Below, piece by piece: positions 60,242 to 64,000 of a stretch of 64,000 nucleotides of DNA. Under the pieces are notes generated by a model that made no database searches, was not told the DNA's origin, and worked only from the letters and a program-made list of their open reading frames with translations. How positions within the stretch are numbered: the first letter of the stretch is position 1; every line of letters begins with the position of its first letter. The stretch spans positions 124,001 to 188,000 of the forward strand of contig BDDD01001387.1 of assembly GCA_001972305.1 (NCBI GenBank), given 5' to 3'. The translations under genes and the position numbers were made by a program. This DNA comes from Cephalotus follicularis. Taxonomy: Eukaryota > Streptophyta > Magnoliopsida > Oxalidales > Cephalotaceae.

Positions 60242-60877
60242 TAGAGTTGCAAGTGGGCTGGTTCAAACCGTGAAACCGGCCCCAACCGACCCTTGTGGTC
60301 CTTGAACCGGCCCGGACCTTGCGCCACGTGGCAGAACCATGGTTAAACCGGCCTTTAAGAGTGGTCCGGGCCGGTTCAGGGTGTTAGGAACAGTTGAACC
60401 GGACCGGACCGGCCCGTACCTAGACGTCAACATCATATTTAGACGTCAACGTAAAAGGATACTCAAATCTCAAATTGAAATGGACGTTAACGCACAAAGA
60501 AAATGAAGTCAACTCAAATGACATTAGCGTCAACGTCATACATACGCGTCAACGTGAATAAAGCAAAAATCGAACAGAAGCTTATGATGTCAACGCAAAG
60601 AACCAAACGTGTCAACGCATAAAGAGATAGACGTCAACGCCAAAGACAACCAGACACAAAATCTACAATAACTAAAGGTGCTGACGGTTAGCAATATGAA
60701 CCAAACCGGCCCGGACCGGCCCGTCTTGCTTACGATTAAGGTTTAAAGGCCAGTTCGGTTATCACTCTTTAGCTCCATGAATCGGACCGGTCCGAACCGT
60801 GAGAATCGGCCCGCCTTTTGACGGTCTCGAACTGTCCAGGCCACGGTTCGGACCGGCCCGGTCCGCTTGCAACTCTA
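60242..60877. mobile_element. hAT-type MITE, 636 bp, target duplication AACAACAC
   Basis: Termini TAGAGTTGCAAGTGGGC and, inverted, GCTTGCAACTCTA. The perfect 8-bp duplication AACAACAC lies at 60234-60241 and 60878-60885, the hAT signature. The interior is rich in AACCGGCCCGGACC words and contains an ACGTCAACG cluster (60420-60680). No transposase. Confidence 0.92.
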
Positions 60878-60885
60878 AACAACAC

Positions 60886-61659
60886 TATTTCTCTGTCTTT
60901 GATTCCTAGCCTAGATTCGACCTTTCAATTTCTTTTTTCAATCAAAAACCTCTATGTTAACACAACGATATGAATTTATGAAGTTGGACAGTTTAAGAAC
61001 GAGACATCTCTAAAAGGAAAATTTTGCTGAGTAAGCATTTTTTTTTTTAAAGCTAAAATATTGATTTAACGAAAACATTAACTAACATGATAGAAAATTT
61101 AAGGTAAGTATTTAATTAAATATATTTGTTGAGTTTAGATACTTGATTTATTTAAATAAGAAATTGAATGCCGAATTGAATATTATGTTAAATTTCAAAT
61201 ATCCTTTTATTAATTAATTTTACGGTTTATCAAAATATTTTTGAGTAAAATATAAAAATACACTAACTTTTGGATTCGTCAATACATTAAATTATTTATT
61301 TTTAAATATTATAAAATCTTTTTTTTAAGTTTGAATCTGATTAAAAATTAATATAAATTATAATTCAATGAAACATATGTTATATTTAAAAATATAATGG
61401 TTAATTATTGAAGTTTTTAAATGTGAGTCCATTATTTTTTAAAAAAATTGTTATTTAAGGATGCCCAAAGTAATCTTCACCAAAGTCTCTCTCTAATATT
61501 CCCTGCATTTGAGATTTTGGATCTCATAATTACAGCTTCAGATCTCTTCACCAAATTGAAAATTCACTTTCTCTTTCTCCTCTCCACGGATCCACATCTC
61601 CAAAGATTTAAGTCGCAGTAAAAGAAATTTAAAAATTCGCCGATACGAAATTGCATCAA
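60886..61659 (+). promoter_or_regulatory. Upstream region and 5' UTR of ARPC1
   Basis: AT-rich sequence ending in a CT-rich leader (61485-61600, CTTTCTCTTTCTCCTCTCC) before the start codon. No clear TATA box can be assigned. A hAT MITE ends about 780 bp upstream of the start codon. Confidence 0.45.
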
Positions 61660-63044
61660 ATGGCAGCGGTCGCCGTTCACCAGTTCGCTCAGTGCATCAC
61701 TTGCCACGCTTGGAGTCCTGATCATTCGAGTAACTATTTCTTCCTCATTTTTTTATTTCTTTTTATTTGTGTTTGGTTTCCGAGAAAATGAAGCAAAAGA
61801 AATAAAGTAAGGGAGTCTTGAATTATTTGTTTTTTCTGTTTCTTGAGACTTTAGAATCTCAACTCAATTAAATTAGGTCTTATTACGTTCATTTTGTAAG
61901 TAATTTTCTAGTTTATATTTTAATTTAATTGGATAATTTTTTATTCGTTTTGGATTTGACTTATACTTGGTAACCAAAACAGAGCTCGATTTCAAAATGC
62001 AGTATAGCAAATAGAGACTATTTGGTCACATTTTTGTGCTAAATTGATACCAAACTTATATTATGTCCGTAACGATAACTTGACTGATTGAAGTACACAA
62101 AAAAAAAGGCATGGGATTTTGTTTAATTATATAGCTTGATTTATTTTTATGAGAAATTGTTTCTACTATATCGGCGTTTTATGTTGTAGTGGTTGCATTT
62201 TGTCCAAATAACAATGAAGTTCACATCTATAAGATGATCCAGGACAAGTGGGAGAAGCTGCATGTTCTTCAAAAGGTATGTTTTCATTATAGGGTTATCT
62301 ACTTGCAGAGGGTGGTATTTACTTTGTCTTAGAAAGATCGCGGGTAATAAGAGAATTTTTATACTATGTTTGAGTAGAATAGGTACTCCCTCAGGAGATC
62401 ATTGATTGTATTGAATCGTGTTGAATCTCGATAATCTTGGATGCTTTGGAGATAAATACTTCTCACAGCTATCTGAAATTTAGAAATAGATGTTTTAATG
62501 TGCGTCATATATATGGTATACGTTTTGGATATTCTTGGACATGGATCAGATCCCTTAGCATGCCCTTCATTCAGTAAGCTATTGGAATGTGTGTGTAAGG
62601 AAAAATATAAGAATGTTTTTTTTTTCATGCGACTGGTGACATTGTTTGTCTCTTTTATTTAACACATGTTGTCAAATTGAACTTGGTGAGCTGACACTTT
62701 TTGCCTTTCCTTTTTGTCACAGCATGACCAAATTGTTTCTGGGATAGACTGGAGTGCAAGGTCAAACAGGATTGTCACTGTATCTCATGATCGAAATTCG
62801 TAAGTGCTGATGCTCACTTACACAGAGACATAGACACTTGCATACACAAGAACACACTTACAGTGTCTTGCTACAATCCTTCTAATCCTTTCTGCTGTGA
62901 TTTTTGTTTTCATTCATTTTCTCTACTACATTTTTCGTTTTCTCTTAAGATATGTCTGGAATCAAGAAGGACCAGACTGGCTGCCAACCCTTGTTATCCT
63001 TAGGCTAAATCGTGCTGCACTTTGCGTTCAGTGGAGTCCGAAAG
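61660..63044 (+). CDS. ARPC1: Arp2/3 complex subunit 1 (ARPC1/p41), first four exons
   Basis: Exons are 61660-61729, 62190-62275, 62723-62799 and 62950-63044, all GT-AG and in phase, giving the first 109 codons. The protein starts [20 protein letters not shown] and continues with [36 protein letters not shown] and [12 protein letters not shown], which are WD40 blades as in plant ARPC1 (about 377 residues). ARPC1 is part of the seven-subunit Arp2/3 complex that nucleates branched actin filaments, which shapes trichomes and pavement cells in Arabidopsis. The next exon should begin with codons after WSPK; it is not present before 64000, so the gene continues outside the window. The large intron 4 contains a hAT MITE. 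Confidence 0.92.
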
Positions 63045-63443
63045 GTAGTGAACGCTATTTCTTCTTTGGTTATTTTTATGTCCCTTGTCTTTCCAAAAGA
63101 TGCCTTATCATTTTACAGATCCAATAGTTTTATATACTGTCCGTTTAGCAACTTTCTTGAGCTATCACGTCTACTGCATTCCAACACATTGATTTTCCTT
63201 AATTAGTTCTCCTAAGAAACCCATGTTAAATCCAGTGGCAAGGTTTTTCTCCTGGACCTGCGATGTTGTGTTCTGCAGTAAAAATTATAAAATTGTATGT
63301 CAACAATATGAAATTATCATATTTCTTCCCTCCTCCCTCCTCTTCATGCCCAAAATCTATATATCTTGTATGATCTCATCAACACACACAGCAGAAAACG
63401 AAAATATGTAGCCCTGTCCCTGGTAACATCTCCAAGTCCTGAG

Positions 63444-63873
63444 TAGGGATGGCAACGGAGCGGGGTGGTGAGGATTTTGCAATCTTTGTCCCCGCCCCGC
63501 TCTACATACGGGGATAATTCTCATCCTCACAATTGCTTTGCGGGAGAAAAATCTACCTCAAATTTGCCCTGCGGGGGTCAACGGGGCTATGCGGGGAGTC
63601 AACGAGATTCAAATATACCACAATTGCTCCACCCCACATAGAATATTACATGTAGTGCGAGGCTATGCGGGGAGTCAACAGGGCCATGCGGGGGTCAACT
63701 GGGGATGGTGCGGGGCAAAGCAATGGAAAGATTTTTCCTCGCCCCATCCCCGCAAACGGGGCAATTTTTTAGCCCCAACCCCGCCCCAAACAAAAATTTT
63801 TACCGGGAATCCCCGCCCTGTTCAATGCGGGACAGAGCGCGGGATGCGGGGCGTGAAAAAAATGCCATCCCTA
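63444..63873. mobile_element. hAT-type MITE in ARPC1 intron, 430 bp, target duplication GTCCTGAG
   Basis: Termini TAGGGATGGCAACGG and, inverted, TGCCATCCCTA. The perfect 8-bp duplication GTCCTGAG lies at 63436-63443 and 63874-63881. The interior has GGGGCGGGG-like words that give spurious ORFs. The empty site reads CCAAGTCCTGAGGTTGG. Confidence 0.93.
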
Positions 63874-64000
63874 GTCCTGAGGTTGGGAGGTTATTGAAAC
63901 TTTTAATGGTTTTGACATACGCACATGGACAAATATATTACATGATACATAAATGCTAACTCTCTCTTATGATTTTGTATGTGGAATTGTTAACCATTCT

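Noticed and set aside
63538-63959. ORFs of 119 and 84 codons near the right edge
   Set aside because: Fully explained by the hAT MITE interior; they cross its boundary into intron sequence.

Overview
The window is nuclear DNA from a flowering plant, most likely a eudicot. Evidence for this is AT-rich introns with GT-AG borders, three ordinary plant genes, and dense nested Copia, Gypsy, CACTA and hAT-type elements. No bacterial, organellar or viral operon structure is present. The species cannot be named from the sequence alone.

Host genes. Two paralogous QUARTET3-like polygalacturonase genes lie in the same orientation (5622-9371 and 33145-39308). Both have three coding exons and an intact reading frame (about 479 and 483 codons). 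They sit in a segmental duplication whose copies run from about 5111 to 10680 and from about 32646 to 40905. Promoter, introns and 3' flank are duplicated too, so these are DNA duplicates and not retrocopies. At the right edge (61660 onward) the first four coding exons of the Arp2/3 complex subunit ARPC1 are visible and the gene runs out of the window.

Transposable elements fill most of the rest. Left edge: a Gypsy-type LTR copy (1-2310) abuts the 3' half of a CACTA element (2311-4839). Between the QRT3 copies, a SIRE-like Copia element on the minus strand (about 10764-27285) has been interrupted by a solo LTR (14914-15796, target duplication TACTC), an inverted pair of long LTR-like arms (16945-21217) and another long LTR-like insertion (22686-26605, flanks TTCCA). 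It then meets a Gypsy 3' end (27286-30005) and a second CACTA element with a broken TNP2 transposase (30005-32645). Right of the second QRT3 gene, a Tat-like Gypsy fragment was split by a complete 12.4 kb Copia element (43280-55675, target duplication GATGA). That Copia's 3' LTR was itself split by a 3.08 kb CACTA element (51469-54547, target duplication GAT), which carries a spliceable fragment of an unidentified gene. A further solo LTR (55853-58388, target duplication GGTAC) sits in the same Gypsy fragment. Two hAT-type miniature elements with perfect 8-bp target duplications occur at 60242-60877 and 63444-63873.

The most unusual signal cuts across these families. Clusters of a degenerate palindromic word (GCGTCGACGC and relatives) occur inside at least seven unrelated or distantly related elements: Gypsy LTRs, Copia LTR and leader, and a hAT MITE. 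A second word (CAGTCGGCTGG) occupies the equivalent place in other copies. The second notable item is the CACTA element with captured exons and arrays of perfect hairpins at both ends.
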